Assembly: GCF_011634835.1 (NCBI RefSeq)
Contig: NZ_SIRP01000001.1
Span: 737,140-801,139 of the forward strand
Source: Isoptericola sp. BMS4
GTDB taxonomy: Bacteria > Actinomycetota > Actinomycetes > Actinomycetales > Cellulomonadaceae
Length of the DNA stretch: 64,000 nt
Reading direction: 5' to 3'
Made by a program: the position numbers and the translations under genes
The notes under the pieces: generated by a model
Told to the model about the DNA's origin: nothing
Databases searched by the model: none
The model's input: the letters and a program-made list of their open reading frames with translations, nothing else
In this document: positions 53,462 to 61,671 of the stretch, piece by piece
Position numbering within the stretch: position 1 is the stretch's first letter
How the letters are laid out: the number at the start of each line of letters is the position of its first letter

Positions 53462-56383
53462 GTGCTTCCTGTGCTGCTGATCGTCTTCCTGCTGGCCCTC
53501 GCGGCGCCGGCTCTGGTGGCGTGGCTGGACAGGAGGGCGTTCTGGGTCCTCGCGCTCGGCCCGGCGGCGGCCGCGGCCTACGCGGCGGCGAGCACCCCGC
53601 GGGTGCTCGCCGGCGACCCGCCGGTCTTCAGCGCCCCGTGGGTGCCCGGCCTCGAGCTCTCGATCGACCTGCGGCTCGACACGCTGGCGTGGCTGATGCT
53701 GCTCGTCGTCGGCGGCGTCGGCGCGCTGGTGCTGCTGTACTGCTCGGCCTACTTCAAGCGCGGCGCGTACGGCACCGGACGGTTCGCGGCGGTGCTGACG
53801 GCGTTCGCGGGGGCGATGGTGGGCCTGGTCGTCGCCGACGACCTGCTGCTGCTCTTCGTGTTCTGGGAGCTGACCACCGTCTTCTCCTACCTGCTGATCG
53901 GGCACTACGCGGACCGCAAGGCGTCCCGCCGCGCGGCCATGCAGGCGATCGTCGTCACGACGGCGGGCGGCCTGGTGATGCTCGTCGGCCTCATCGTGCT
54001 CGGGGTGTCGACGGGGACGTGGCGCGTCTCGGAGGTCGTGGCCGACCCGCCCACCGGCGCTCCCGCCGTCGTGGCGGCGGTCTGCCTGCTCGCGGGCGCC
54101 GCGACCAAGTCGGCGCTGATCCCGTTCCACTTCTGGCTGCCGGCCGCGATGGCCGCCCCGACCCCCGTGTCCGCGTACCTGCACGCGGCGGCGATGGTGA
54201 AGGCGGGCGTGTACCTGGTGGCGCGGTTCGCCCCGGCGCTCGCCGAGGTGCCGGTGTGGCGCTGGCTCGTGCTGCTGCTGGGCGGCGGCACCCTGCTGCT
54301 CGGGGGCTACCGGGCGCTGCGCCAGCACGACCTCAAGCTCGTGCTCGCGTTCGGCACCGTCTCCCAGCTCGGGCTGATCGTGCTGCTCCTCGGCCTCGGC
54401 TCCCGCGCGCTCGCGCTCGCCGGGCTGGCGCTCCTCGGCGCGCACGCCATGTTCAAGGCGGCGCTGTTCCTCGTCGTCGGGGCCGTCGACGTCGCGACCG
54501 GCACCCGTGACCTGCGCAGGCTCTCCGGGCTGTGGCGCACCATGCCGTGGACCGCGGCGGCGGGCGTCGCCGCGACCGCCTCGATGATCGGCCTGCCGCC
54601 GTTCGCCGGGTACGTCGCCAAGGAGGCCGCGCTCGAGGGGCTCTGGCACGACGTCACCCACGGCGCCGGGGCGCTGGAGGCGCTCGCGCTGGCGGCGCTC
54701 GTCGTCGGGTCGGCCCTCACCGTGGCCTACGGGCTGCGGTTCGTGTGGGGCGCGTTCGCCACCAAGCCGGTCGTGCCGGCGCAGGGGCGTGAGCCCGTCG
54801 ACGTCGCCGGGACGACGCCGCTGGTGTCGCGGCGGCAGCCGTGGCTGCTCGTGGCGCCGCCGATGGCGCTGGCCGTCCTCGGCCTCGCGGTGGCTCTCGT
54901 CCCGTCGATGGGCGAGCACCTGCTCTCCCCGTACGCCGACCTGTACCCCGCCGGGGATCCGGGCCACCTCGTGCTCTGGGGCGGCCTGACGCCGGTGCTC
55001 GGCATCACCGTCGCCGTCCTCGCCGCCGGCGCGTTCCTGTTCGTCCAGCGCGCGCGGGTCGAGCGCTGGCAGGACGCTCTCTGGTCCCCGCGCGGGGCCG
55101 ACGTCGCCTACCGGCGCACCATGCGCCGCCTGGACGACCTGGCCGCCGACGTCACCGCCGGTACCCAGCGCGGCTCCCTGCCGGTCTACCTGGGCATCAT
55201 CCTCGCCGTCCTGGCGGTCGCCCCCGGGCTGGTCATCGCCTCCGGGCTGCTGCGGGGGACGACGGTCGACGTCGCGGTGGTGCCGTGGGACCGTCCGGCC
55301 CAGCTGGTCGTGGTCGCGATCGTCGTGTGCGCCACCGTCCTCGCGGCGCGGGCGCGACGGCGGCTCAAGGCCGTGGTCCTCGTCGGCGTGGCCGGCTACG
55401 CGAACGCGGCCCTGTTCCTGCTGCACGGCGCCCCCGATCTCGCGCTCACCCAGGTGCTCACCGAGACGGTCACGATCGTCGTGCTCGTGCTCGTGCTGCG
55501 CCGCATGCCTCCCTACTTCACCGACCGCCCGCTGGCGGTCAGCCGCTGGGTCCGGCTCGCGCTGGGCGTCACCACCGGACTGGCGATGATGGGCCTGACG
55601 CTCGCGGCCCCGCTGGCGCGCGTCGCCACCCCGATCAGCGTGGACTTCCCCGGCGAGGCCGTCGAGTTCGGGGGCGGCAAGAACATCGTCAACGTCACGC
55701 TCGTGGACATCCGCGCCTGGGACACCGTGGGGGAGATCTCGGTGCTGCTCGTCGCGGCGACCGGCGTCGCCTCACTGGTGTTCCTGCGCCAGCGCGGCGG
55801 CGAGGTGCTGCGGCTGTCCCGCGCCGACGACGTCACCCACCCGGACACCCACACCCGCAGCGTGTGGATCGCCGCCGGCAGCACCGTCTCCCCGGAGCGG
55901 CGGTCCGTGATGTTCGAGGTCGTCACCCGCGTGATCTTCCACGTCATGGTGCTGTTCGCCCTGTTCCTCCTGTTCAGCGGGCACAACGCGCCGGGCGGCG
56001 GCTTCGCCGCCGGGCTCGTCGTCGGGATAGCGCTGGCGGTGCGGTATCTCGCGGGCGGGCGCTACGAGCTCGGCGAGGCGATGCCGGTGCAGCCGGGCAT
56101 CCTGCTCGGCACCGGCCTGTTCCTGTCGGCCGGGGTGGGGCTCGTGGCGCTGCTCACCGGCAACGAGGTGCTGGAGAGCTTCATCCACGACATCCATCTG
56201 CCCGTGATCGGGAAGGTGCACCTGGTGACGTCCCTGTTCTTCGACATCGGCGTCATGCTCGTCGTCGTGGGACTGGTGCTCGACCTGCTGCGCACGCTCG
56301 GCGCCGAGATCGACCGGCAGTCGCCGGTGCCCGGTTCCGAGCGCGAGCCGGAGGAGCAGGCGGCCCGGGAGGTGGCGCGATGA
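53462..56383 (+). CDS. mrpA: Mrp Na+/H+ antiporter subunit A, fused MrpA-MrpB
   Basis: 973 residues with more than 20 membrane segments. The N-terminal two thirds is a NuoL-like proton channel (VADDLLLLFVFWELTTVFSY, ALIPFHFWLPAAMAAPTPVS, YLHAAAMVKAGVY). A middle part (ALFLLHGAPDLALTQVLTE) follows, and about residues 813-950 are an MrpB domain (LLFSGHNAPGGGFAAGLVVG). The fusion explains the absence of a separate mrpB gene. It exports Na+ in exchange for protons and helps in alkaline and salt stress. The GTG follows GGAG. Confidence 0.94.
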   Translation: MLPVLLIVFLLALAAPALVAWLDRRAFWVLALGPAAAAAYAAASTPRVLAGDPPVFSAPWVPGLELSIDLRLDTLAWLMLLVVGGVGALVLLYCSAYFKRGAYGTGRFAAVLTAFAGAMVGLVVADDLLLLFVFWELTTVFSYLLIGHYADRKASRRAAMQAIVVTTAGGLVMLVGLIVLGVSTGTWRVSEVVADPPTGAPAVVAAVCLLAGAATKSALIPFHFWLPAAMAAPTPVSAYLHAAAMVKAGVYLVARFAPALAEVPVWRWLVLLLGGGTLLLGGYRALRQHDLKLVLAFGTVSQLGLIVLLLGLGSRALALAGLALLGAHAMFKAALFLVVGAVDVATGTRDLRRLSGLWRTMPWTAAAGVAATASMIGLPPFAGYVAKEAALEGLWHDVTHGAGALEALALAALVVGSALTVAYGLRFVWGAFATKPVVPAQGREPVDVAGTTPLVSRRQPWLLVAPPMALAVLGLAVALVPSMGEHLLSPYADLYPAGDPGHLVLWGGLTPVLGITVAVLAAGAFLFVQRARVERWQDALWSPRGADVAYRRTMRRLDDLAADVTAGTQRGSLPVYLGIILAVLAVAPGLVIASGLLRGTTVDVAVVPWDRPAQLVVVAIVVCATVLAARARRRLKAVVLVGVAGYANAALFLLHGAPDLALTQVLTETVTIVVLVLVLRRMPPYFTDRPLAVSRWVRLALGVTTGLAMMGLTLAAPLARVATPISVDFPGEAVEFGGGKNIVNVTLVDIRAWDTVGEISVLLVAATGVASLVFLRQRGGEVLRLSRADDVTHPDTHTRSVWIAAGSTVSPERRSVMFEVVTRVIFHVMVLFALFLLFSGHNAPGGGFAAGLVVGIALAVRYLAGGRYELGEAMPVQPGILLGTGLFLSAGVGLVALLTGNEVLESFIHDIHLPVIGKVHLVTSLFFDIGVMLVVVGLVLDLLRTLGAEIDRQSPVPGSEREPEEQAAREVAR

Positions 56384-56910
56384 CCGTCCTGGAGAACACA
56401 CCGTCAGCCGTCCTGGTGCTCGCCGTCGGGGTGCTGTGCGGCACCGGCGTCTACCTGCTCCTCGAACGTCCTCTGACGCGGGTGCTGCTCGGCTTCGTCC
56501 TCATCGGCAACGGCGTCAACCTCATGCTGCTCGTCGCCGGTGGACGGGCCGGCGCGTCGCCCATCGTCGGCAACGCGCCGAACGACGAGCCGATGAGCGA
56601 CCCGCTCGCCCAGGCGATGATCCTCACCTCGATCGTCATCACCCTGGCCCTCACCGCGCTCGTCCTCGCCGTCGCGTACCGCTCGTGGCAGCTGCACGGC
56701 CACGACGAGGTCGCCGACGACGTCGAGGACCGGCGGGTCGCGCGCCAGGCCGCCCTCAACGCGCCCGCCTTCGAGGACGCCGACGCGACCGAGACCGGCG
56801 AGACCCTCGACGAGGAGGCCGCCGAGGTCTACGACGAGGTCGCCGACGACGACCCGGACGGGCAGACCCCCGGCGACGCGCCGACCGACACGCCGGGAGG
56901 CGCCCGATGA
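56380..56910 (+). CDS. mrpC: Mrp antiporter subunit C
   Basis: 176 residues. Three membrane segments of the NuoK type (GVYLLLERPLTRVLLGFVLI, QAMILTSIVITLALTALVLA) and a C-terminal acidic tail of about 70 residues (EDADATETGETLDEEAAEVY), longer than in most MrpC proteins. Starts by ATGA overlap with mrpA. Confidence 0.93.
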   Translation: MTVLENTPSAVLVLAVGVLCGTGVYLLLERPLTRVLLGFVLIGNGVNLMLLVAGGRAGASPIVGNAPNDEPMSDPLAQAMILTSIVITLALTALVLAVAYRSWQLHGHDEVADDVEDRRVARQAALNAPAFEDADATETGETLDEEAAEVYDEVADDDPDGQTPGDAPTDTPGGAR

Positions 56911-58532
56911 CCGGGGTGTGGAACGTCGAGACGCTGGTGCCGCTGCCCGTCCTGCTGCCGCTGTTCGCCGCCGGGCTCACCCTCGCCCTGTACCGCTTCC
57001 CCGCCGTCCAGCGCATCATCAGCGTCACCGCGCTGGCGGCCACCACGGCGGCGTCCGCCGCCCTGGTCGCCGTCGCCGACTCCGGCCCGCTCGTGGTCGA
57101 CGTCGGGGGGTGGGCGGCGCCCGTGGGCATCGACCTGGTGGCCGACCGGCTGTCCGCGCTGATGCTCACGGTCAGCGGCATCATGCTGCTGTGCGTGCTC
57201 CTGTACTCCCTGGGGCAGGGCGTCGCCGAGGGGGACGAGGCCTCCTCGGGGCGGGTCGGGGACGCGATCCCCGTCGCGATCTTCCACCCCACCTACCTGG
57301 TGCTGGCGGCCGGTGTCGCGAACGCGTTCCTCTCGGGCGACCTGTTCAACCTGTACGTCGGCTTCGAGATCCTGCTCGCCGCGTCGGCGGTGCTCCTCAC
57401 GCTCGGCGGCACGGCCGAGCGGGTCCGCGCCGGGTCGGTGTACATCATCGTCGCGCTGGCCGCGTCGCTGCTGTTCCTGGCCGCGATCGCCCTGATCTAC
57501 GCCGCCACGGGCACGGTCAACATGGCACAGCTCGCCGAACGGCTGCCGGACGTCGACCCGACGGTGCGCCTGGCGCTGCAGCTGCTGCTGCTCCTCGCGT
57601 TCGGCATCAAGGCGGCGATCTTCCCGCTGTCGGCCTGGCTGCCGGACTCCTACCCGACGGCGCCGGCGCCCGTGACCGCCGTCTTCGCCGGCCTGCTCAC
57701 CAAGATCGGCGTGTACTCCGTCCTGCGCACGCAGACGGTGATGTTCCCCGACGACGAGCGCGTCGACCGCATCCTGCTCGTCGCGGCGCTGCTGACCATG
57801 CTGGTCGGCATCCTCGGTGCCGTGGCGCAGAACGACGTCAAGCGCCTCCTGTCGTTCACGCTGGTCAGCCACATCGGATTCATGATCTTCGGCGTGGCGC
57901 TCGCCACCGAGGCCGGGACCGCGGCGGCCATCTTCTACGTCGTCCACCACATCTCCGTGCAGACCGCGCTGTTCCTCGTCGTCGGGCTCGTGGAATGGCG
58001 CGGGGGGTCGACGTCGCTGGACCGGCTCGGCGGTCTCGCCAAGCTCGCCCCGGTGCTGGCGCTGCTTTTCTTCGTCCCCGCGCTCAACCTCGCCGGCATC
58101 CCCCCGATGTCCGGGTTCCTCGGCAAGGTCGGGCTGCTCACGGAGGGCGTGCGCGTCGGGTCCCCGCTCGCGTGGGCGCTCGTCGTCGGGTCCGTGGCGA
58201 CGTCGCTGCTCACCCTGTACGCGGTCGTCAAGGCGTGGAACAAGGCGTTCTGGCAGACGGCGCCGCCGGAGGTCGCGACCGAGGGGTCCGTCCCGCGCGG
58301 CATGATGCTGCCGGCCGGTGCGCTCGTCGCGTTCGGGCTGACGCTCACGGTCGTGGCCGGCCCGCTGTACGGGTACGCGGAGCGCGCCGCGGCCGCATCC
58401 ATGGACGGCCGCAGCTACGTCGAGGCCGTCTTCCCGGGCGGGCGCGACCGCGGCACGGGCGAGTCCGTCGAGGTCGCGGGCACGTCCGGCGAGCGCGACC
58501 CCGCGGACGTCGCGGGAGGTGAGCGACCGTGA
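56907..58532 (+). CDS. mrpD: Mrp antiporter subunit D
   Basis: 541 residues, about 14 membrane segments. NuoN/MrpD fold with the conserved ANAFLSGDLFNLYVGFEILL, IKAAIFPLSAWLPDSYPTAP, and KRLLSFTLVSHIGFMIFGVA. The lysines in these segments are the proton-channel residues. ATGA overlap with mrpC. Confidence 0.94.
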   Translation: MTGVWNVETLVPLPVLLPLFAAGLTLALYRFPAVQRIISVTALAATTAASAALVAVADSGPLVVDVGGWAAPVGIDLVADRLSALMLTVSGIMLLCVLLYSLGQGVAEGDEASSGRVGDAIPVAIFHPTYLVLAAGVANAFLSGDLFNLYVGFEILLAASAVLLTLGGTAERVRAGSVYIIVALAASLLFLAAIALIYAATGTVNMAQLAERLPDVDPTVRLALQLLLLLAFGIKAAIFPLSAWLPDSYPTAPAPVTAVFAGLLTKIGVYSVLRTQTVMFPDDERVDRILLVAALLTMLVGILGAVAQNDVKRLLSFTLVSHIGFMIFGVALATEAGTAAAIFYVVHHISVQTALFLVVGLVEWRGGSTSLDRLGGLAKLAPVLALLFFVPALNLAGIPPMSGFLGKVGLLTEGVRVGSPLAWALVVGSVATSLLTLYAVVKAWNKAFWQTAPPEVATEGSVPRGMMLPAGALVAFGLTLTVVAGPLYGYAERAAAASMDGRSYVEAVFPGGRDRGTGESVEVAGTSGERDPADVAGGERP

Positions 58533-59155
58533 GCCCGCCCCCGTCCCGGCGCGGTGTCCGCCGTCGTCTGCGCCGCCTCGTCGGGCAGTGGCCCGCGCTG
58601 CTGATCCTCGCGACGGTGTGGGTGCTGCTGTGGGGCGACCTGTCCTGGGCGAACGCGCTCGCCGGCCTCGGGCTCGGCGCCGTCGTGGTGCTCGCGTTCC
58701 CGCTGCCGCCGATCCGGGCGGACGGCCGGTTCCGCCTGGTCCCCGCCTGCGTCCTCGCGGGCCGGTTCGTCGCCGACCTCGTCGTCGCGTCGTTCGAGGT
58801 GGCTTTCACGGCCCTCCGCCCCGGGCCGCCGCCCCAGGGCGCGATCGTGCGGGTGCGGCTCCGCAACCCCGACGACGTGTTCCTCACCCTCACCGCCGTC
58901 CTGTCGACGCTCGTCCCCGGCTCGCTCGTCGTCGAGGCGCAGCGGCGCACCGGGATCATGTTCCTGCACGTGCTCGACATCGAGGCGTCGGGCGGGGCCG
59001 CGGGGGTGCGGCGCGACGTGCTGCGGCTCGAGGAACGGGTGCTGCGGGCGTTCGCCTCCGACGACGTGCTCGCGCGCTGCGACCTTCCGCGGCCGGGCCG
59101 CCCGGCGGACGAGGCGCCCCGGGGCGGGCGCGACGACGCGGGGGAGGAGTCGTGA
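58529..59155 (+). CDS. mrpE: Mrp antiporter subunit E
   Basis: 208 residues. Two or three membrane segments near the N-terminus, then the conserved NPDDVFLTLTAVLSTLVPGS and HVLDIEA. GTG start overlaps the mrpD stop by GTGA. Charged C-terminus. Confidence 0.92.
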   Translation: MSPPPSRRGVRRRLRRLVGQWPALLILATVWVLLWGDLSWANALAGLGLGAVVVLAFPLPPIRADGRFRLVPACVLAGRFVADLVVASFEVAFTALRPGPPPQGAIVRVRLRNPDDVFLTLTAVLSTLVPGSLVVEAQRRTGIMFLHVLDIEASGGAAGVRRDVLRLEERVLRAFASDDVLARCDLPRPGRPADEAPRGGRDDAGEES

Positions 59156-59544
59156 TGGTCGTCGTGGTGGTGCTGGCCGCCGTGCTCGTGGGGGCCGCCG
59201 CGGTGCTCGCCCTCGTCCGCGTCGAGCGGGGCCCCTCGATGCTGGACCGGGCCGTGGCCCTCGACCTGCTCACGGCGTCCCTGGTGGGGGCGATCGCGAT
59301 CGAGGCCGCCTGGTCGCGCCGCACCGAGACCATCCCGATCCTCGTGGCGATGTCCCTGGTCGGGTTCGTCGGGTCGGTGGTCATCGCGCGCTTCGCCGCC
59401 CGCGAGCCCGAGCACGACCACCAGGGCCGCGCGCCGGAGGACGTCGCCGCGCAGGCCCGCGAGGCGGACGTGCACCGCGGCGAGCACAGCGCGCAGGACG
59501 ACCACCACGACGACCGTCAGGACGAGGGGGGCGGACGCCCATGA
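59155..59544 (+). CDS. mrpF: Mrp antiporter subunit F
   Basis: 129 residues. Three membrane segments (VVVLAAVLVGAAAVLAL, RGPSMLDRAVALDLLTASLV, VAMSLVGFVGSVVIA) as in all MrpF proteins, then a long His/Asp-rich tail (EHSAQDDHHDDRQDEGG) that is unusual and could bind metal or act as a sensor. One-base overlap (TGATG) with mrpE. Confidence 0.92.
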   Translation: MVVVVVLAAVLVGAAAVLALVRVERGPSMLDRAVALDLLTASLVGAIAIEAAWSRRTETIPILVAMSLVGFVGSVVIARFAAREPEHDHQGRAPEDVAAQAREADVHRGEHSAQDDHHDDRQDEGGGRP

Positions 59545-59912
59545 CCGACGTCGAGCCCGGCACGCTGACCGCCGTCGCCGACGTCGCGGCGGCGCTCTGC
59601 CTGCTCGCCGGCGCGTTCCTCACGTTCGCCGCGGGGATGGGCGTCGTCCGGTTCCCGTCGCTGCTGGCGCGCATGCACACGGTGACCAAGCCGCAGGTGC
59701 TGGGCCTGGTGCTGCTGCTTCTCGCGCTCGCGCTCCGCGTGCGGAGCTGGTCCGCGGTCGCGATGCTCGTGCTCGTCGTGATCTTCCAGCTCGTCACGGC
59801 GCCCGTGGCGGCGCACCTGGTCGGGCGGGCCGGGTTCCGCACCGGCAAGGTGGACGAGTCGGAGCTGCGGCCCAACGAGATGGACCCGGGCGCCGTCGAC
59901 GACGACCGCTGA
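59541..59912 (+). CDS. mrpG: Mrp antiporter subunit G
   Basis: 123 residues, three membrane segments. GVVRFPSLLARMHTVTKPQV is the family signature. It completes the mrp operon in the common order A(B)-C-D-E-F-G, all genes overlapping by 1-4 bp. Confidence 0.93.
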   Translation: MTDVEPGTLTAVADVAAALCLLAGAFLTFAAGMGVVRFPSLLARMHTVTKPQVLGLVLLLLALALRVRSWSAVAMLVLVVIFQLVTAPVAAHLVGRAGFRTGKVDESELRPNEMDPGAVDDDR

Positions 59913-59949
59913 CCGCGCGCTCCCCGGCCCGGCCTGGTAGACCGGCACC

Positions 59950-60972
59950 ATGTCCGCCGCGCCGCCCGACCGACCGTTGTCCGAGCCCGACGCCCCCGCC
60001 GCGCGGGAGGCCGGCGGCAGCGCCCGCGTCGCCCGTGAGACGCAGGGCGAGAGCACCCTGACGGTGATCATCGCGTTCGTCGCCAACCTGCTCATCGCCG
60101 CCGCGAAGTCGGTGGCGGCGGTCGTCACGGGGTCGGCGTCGATGCTGGCCGAGGCCGTGCACTCGTGGGCCGACACCGGCAACGAGGTCTTCCTCCTCAT
60201 CGCGGACCGCCGGTCGCGGCGCCCCGCGGACGGCGAGCACCCGCTCGGCTACGGGCGCGAGGCGTACGTCTGGTCGATGTTCGCGGCGATCGGCCTGTTC
60301 GCCGTCGGCGCGGGCGTGTCGATCACGCACGGCATCCAGGAGCTGGTCCACCCCGAGCCGGCCGGCGACTTCGTCGTCGCCTACGTGGTGCTCGCCGTCG
60401 CGTTCCTGCTCGAAGGGTTCTCCTTCCTGCAGGCGGCCCGGCAGGCCCGCGCCGAGGCGAAGCGGGCCGAGCGGGAGGTGCTGCACCACGTGCTCATCAC
60501 GTCCGACCCGACCCTGCGGGCCGTGTTCGCCGAGGACGCCGCCGCGCTGGTCGGCCTCGTCGTCGCCTTCGGCGGCGTCCTCGCGCACCAGCTCACCGGG
60601 TCCCCGGTTCCCGACGCCGTCGGGTCGATCGTCGTGGGCGTGGTCCTCGCCGTCGTCTCCCTGGTGCTCGTCGACCGCAACCGCCGGTTCCTCGTCGGCG
60701 AGGCCGCCATGCCCGGCACCCGCGACGCCGTGCTGCGGCACCTGCTCACGCTGCCGCAGGTGGAGCGGGTCACCTACCTGCGCCTGGAGTACGTGGGGCC
60801 CCGGTCGTTGTACCTCGTGGCCAGCGTGGACCTGACCGGCAACGACCGCGAGGAGACGGTCGCCCGCCGCCTCGACGAGCTGGAGCGTGCTGCCGTCCGG
60901 TCGCCCGCCGTCGCCGGGGCCGTCTTCACCGTCTCGACGCCGGAGGAGGCGTCGCTGCAGCCGCGGGCATAG
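59950..60972 (+). CDS. Cation diffusion facilitator (CDF) family transporter
   Basis: 340 residues. Six membrane segments. The metal-site segments are AEAVHSWADTGNEVFLLIAD (HxxxD) and VFAEDAAALVGLVVAFGG, and the C-terminal ferredoxin-like domain runs from about 240. The substrate is Zn2+, Mn2+ or Fe2+ exchanged for H+. TAGACC lies 6 nt before the ATG, so it has its own promoter despite lying 37 bp after mrpG. Confidence 0.9.
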   Translation: MSAAPPDRPLSEPDAPAAREAGGSARVARETQGESTLTVIIAFVANLLIAAAKSVAAVVTGSASMLAEAVHSWADTGNEVFLLIADRRSRRPADGEHPLGYGREAYVWSMFAAIGLFAVGAGVSITHGIQELVHPEPAGDFVVAYVVLAVAFLLEGFSFLQAARQARAEAKRAEREVLHHVLITSDPTLRAVFAEDAAALVGLVVAFGGVLAHQLTGSPVPDAVGSIVVGVVLAVVSLVLVDRNRRFLVGEAAMPGTRDAVLRHLLTLPQVERVTYLRLEYVGPRSLYLVASVDLTGNDREETVARRLDELERAAVRSPAVAGAVFTVSTPEEASLQPRA

Positions 60973-60973
60973 A

Positions 60974-60995
60974 CCCGGGAACTCCGACCCCCGGG
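60974..60995. terminator. Weak hairpin between convergent genes
   Basis: CCCGGG repeats separated by 10 nt, between the CDF stop and the ogt stop. Confidence 0.3.
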
Positions 60996-61005
60996 CCGAG
61001 CCTCG

Positions 61006-61548
61006 TCACGCGGCCGAGTGACGCGCCTCGTGGTCGAGCAGGCGGCGCTTGACGTCGACGCCGTAGCGGAAGCCGCCGAGGCCGCCGTCGGTGCGCAGGA
61101 CGCGGTGGCAGGGGACGAACAGGGCGGCGGCGTTCCAGGCGCAGGCGCCGGCTGCGGCGCGGACGGCGGCGGGCCGCCCGGACAGCTCGGCGTACCGCGT
61201 GTAGGTCACCGGGTCGCCCGCCTCGACGGCGCGCAGCACGTCCCAGGCGTGCGCACGGTACGGGCCGGAGGCCTGCCGCACGGGCACCGCATCGATGGCG
61301 TGCAGGTCGCCGGCGTAGTAGCCGCGGACGGCGGCGACCGCCGGGGCGAGGGTGGCGTCGTCGTCGGGCACGGGCACGACGTCGGCGGGGCGCAGGTCCG
61401 GGTGGACCAGGGCGACCAGCGACGCGGTGTCGTCGGTCCACCCGGAGGCGAGGACGGCGCCGTCGTCGGCGACGACCAGGGTGAACGGGCCGTCGGGGGT
61501 GGCCACGGTGGTGGTGAGCGCGGTGCGGGTGTCGGTGGGGGTGGTCAT
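61006..61548 (-). CDS. ogt: Methylated-DNA-protein-cysteine methyltransferase
   Basis: 180 residues. The alkyl-accepting Cys is in LFVPCHRVLRTDG, and AVRAAAGACAWNAAAL holds the DNA-recognition helix. It repairs O6-methylguanine by suicidal transfer. GGAGGA lies before the ATG. Downstream of the Ada-AlkA gene on the same strand, with a palindromic repeat of family B between them. Confidence 0.93.
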   Translation of the reverse strand: MTTPTDTRTALTTTVATPDGPFTLVVADDGAVLASGWTDDTASLVALVHPDLRPADVVPVPDDDATLAPAVAAVRGYYAGDLHAIDAVPVRQASGPYRAHAWDVLRAVEAGDPVTYTRYAELSGRPAAVRAAAGACAWNAAALFVPCHRVLRTDGGLGGFRYGVDVKRRLLDHEARHSAA

Positions 61549-61586
61549 GGGTCCTCCGTCGGGCGGGTCGGTCTCGGGGTGGTGGT

Positions 61587-61671
61587 GCCGAACAGGTGGT
61601 TCCTGGGTGCCGAGCATGTGGTTGATCCAGGATTCGTGGGGGCAGAACGGGAGCAACCGCATGTTCGGCAT
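61587..61671. repeat. Palindrome, family B (copy 3, degenerate)
   Basis: TGCCGAGCATGTGGTTG (61608-61624) and CAACCGCATGTTCGGCA (61654-61670) form a stem with two mismatches. A second copy of the left half, GTGCCGAACAGGTGGTT, lies directly before it at 61586-61602. The last base pair touches the stop codon of the Ada-AlkA gene. Confidence 0.75.

Noticed and set aside
53384-55426. 680-codon minus-strand ORF opposite mrpA
   Set aside because: Low-complexity His/Arg/Glu/Gln sequence with no domain; shadow of mrpA.
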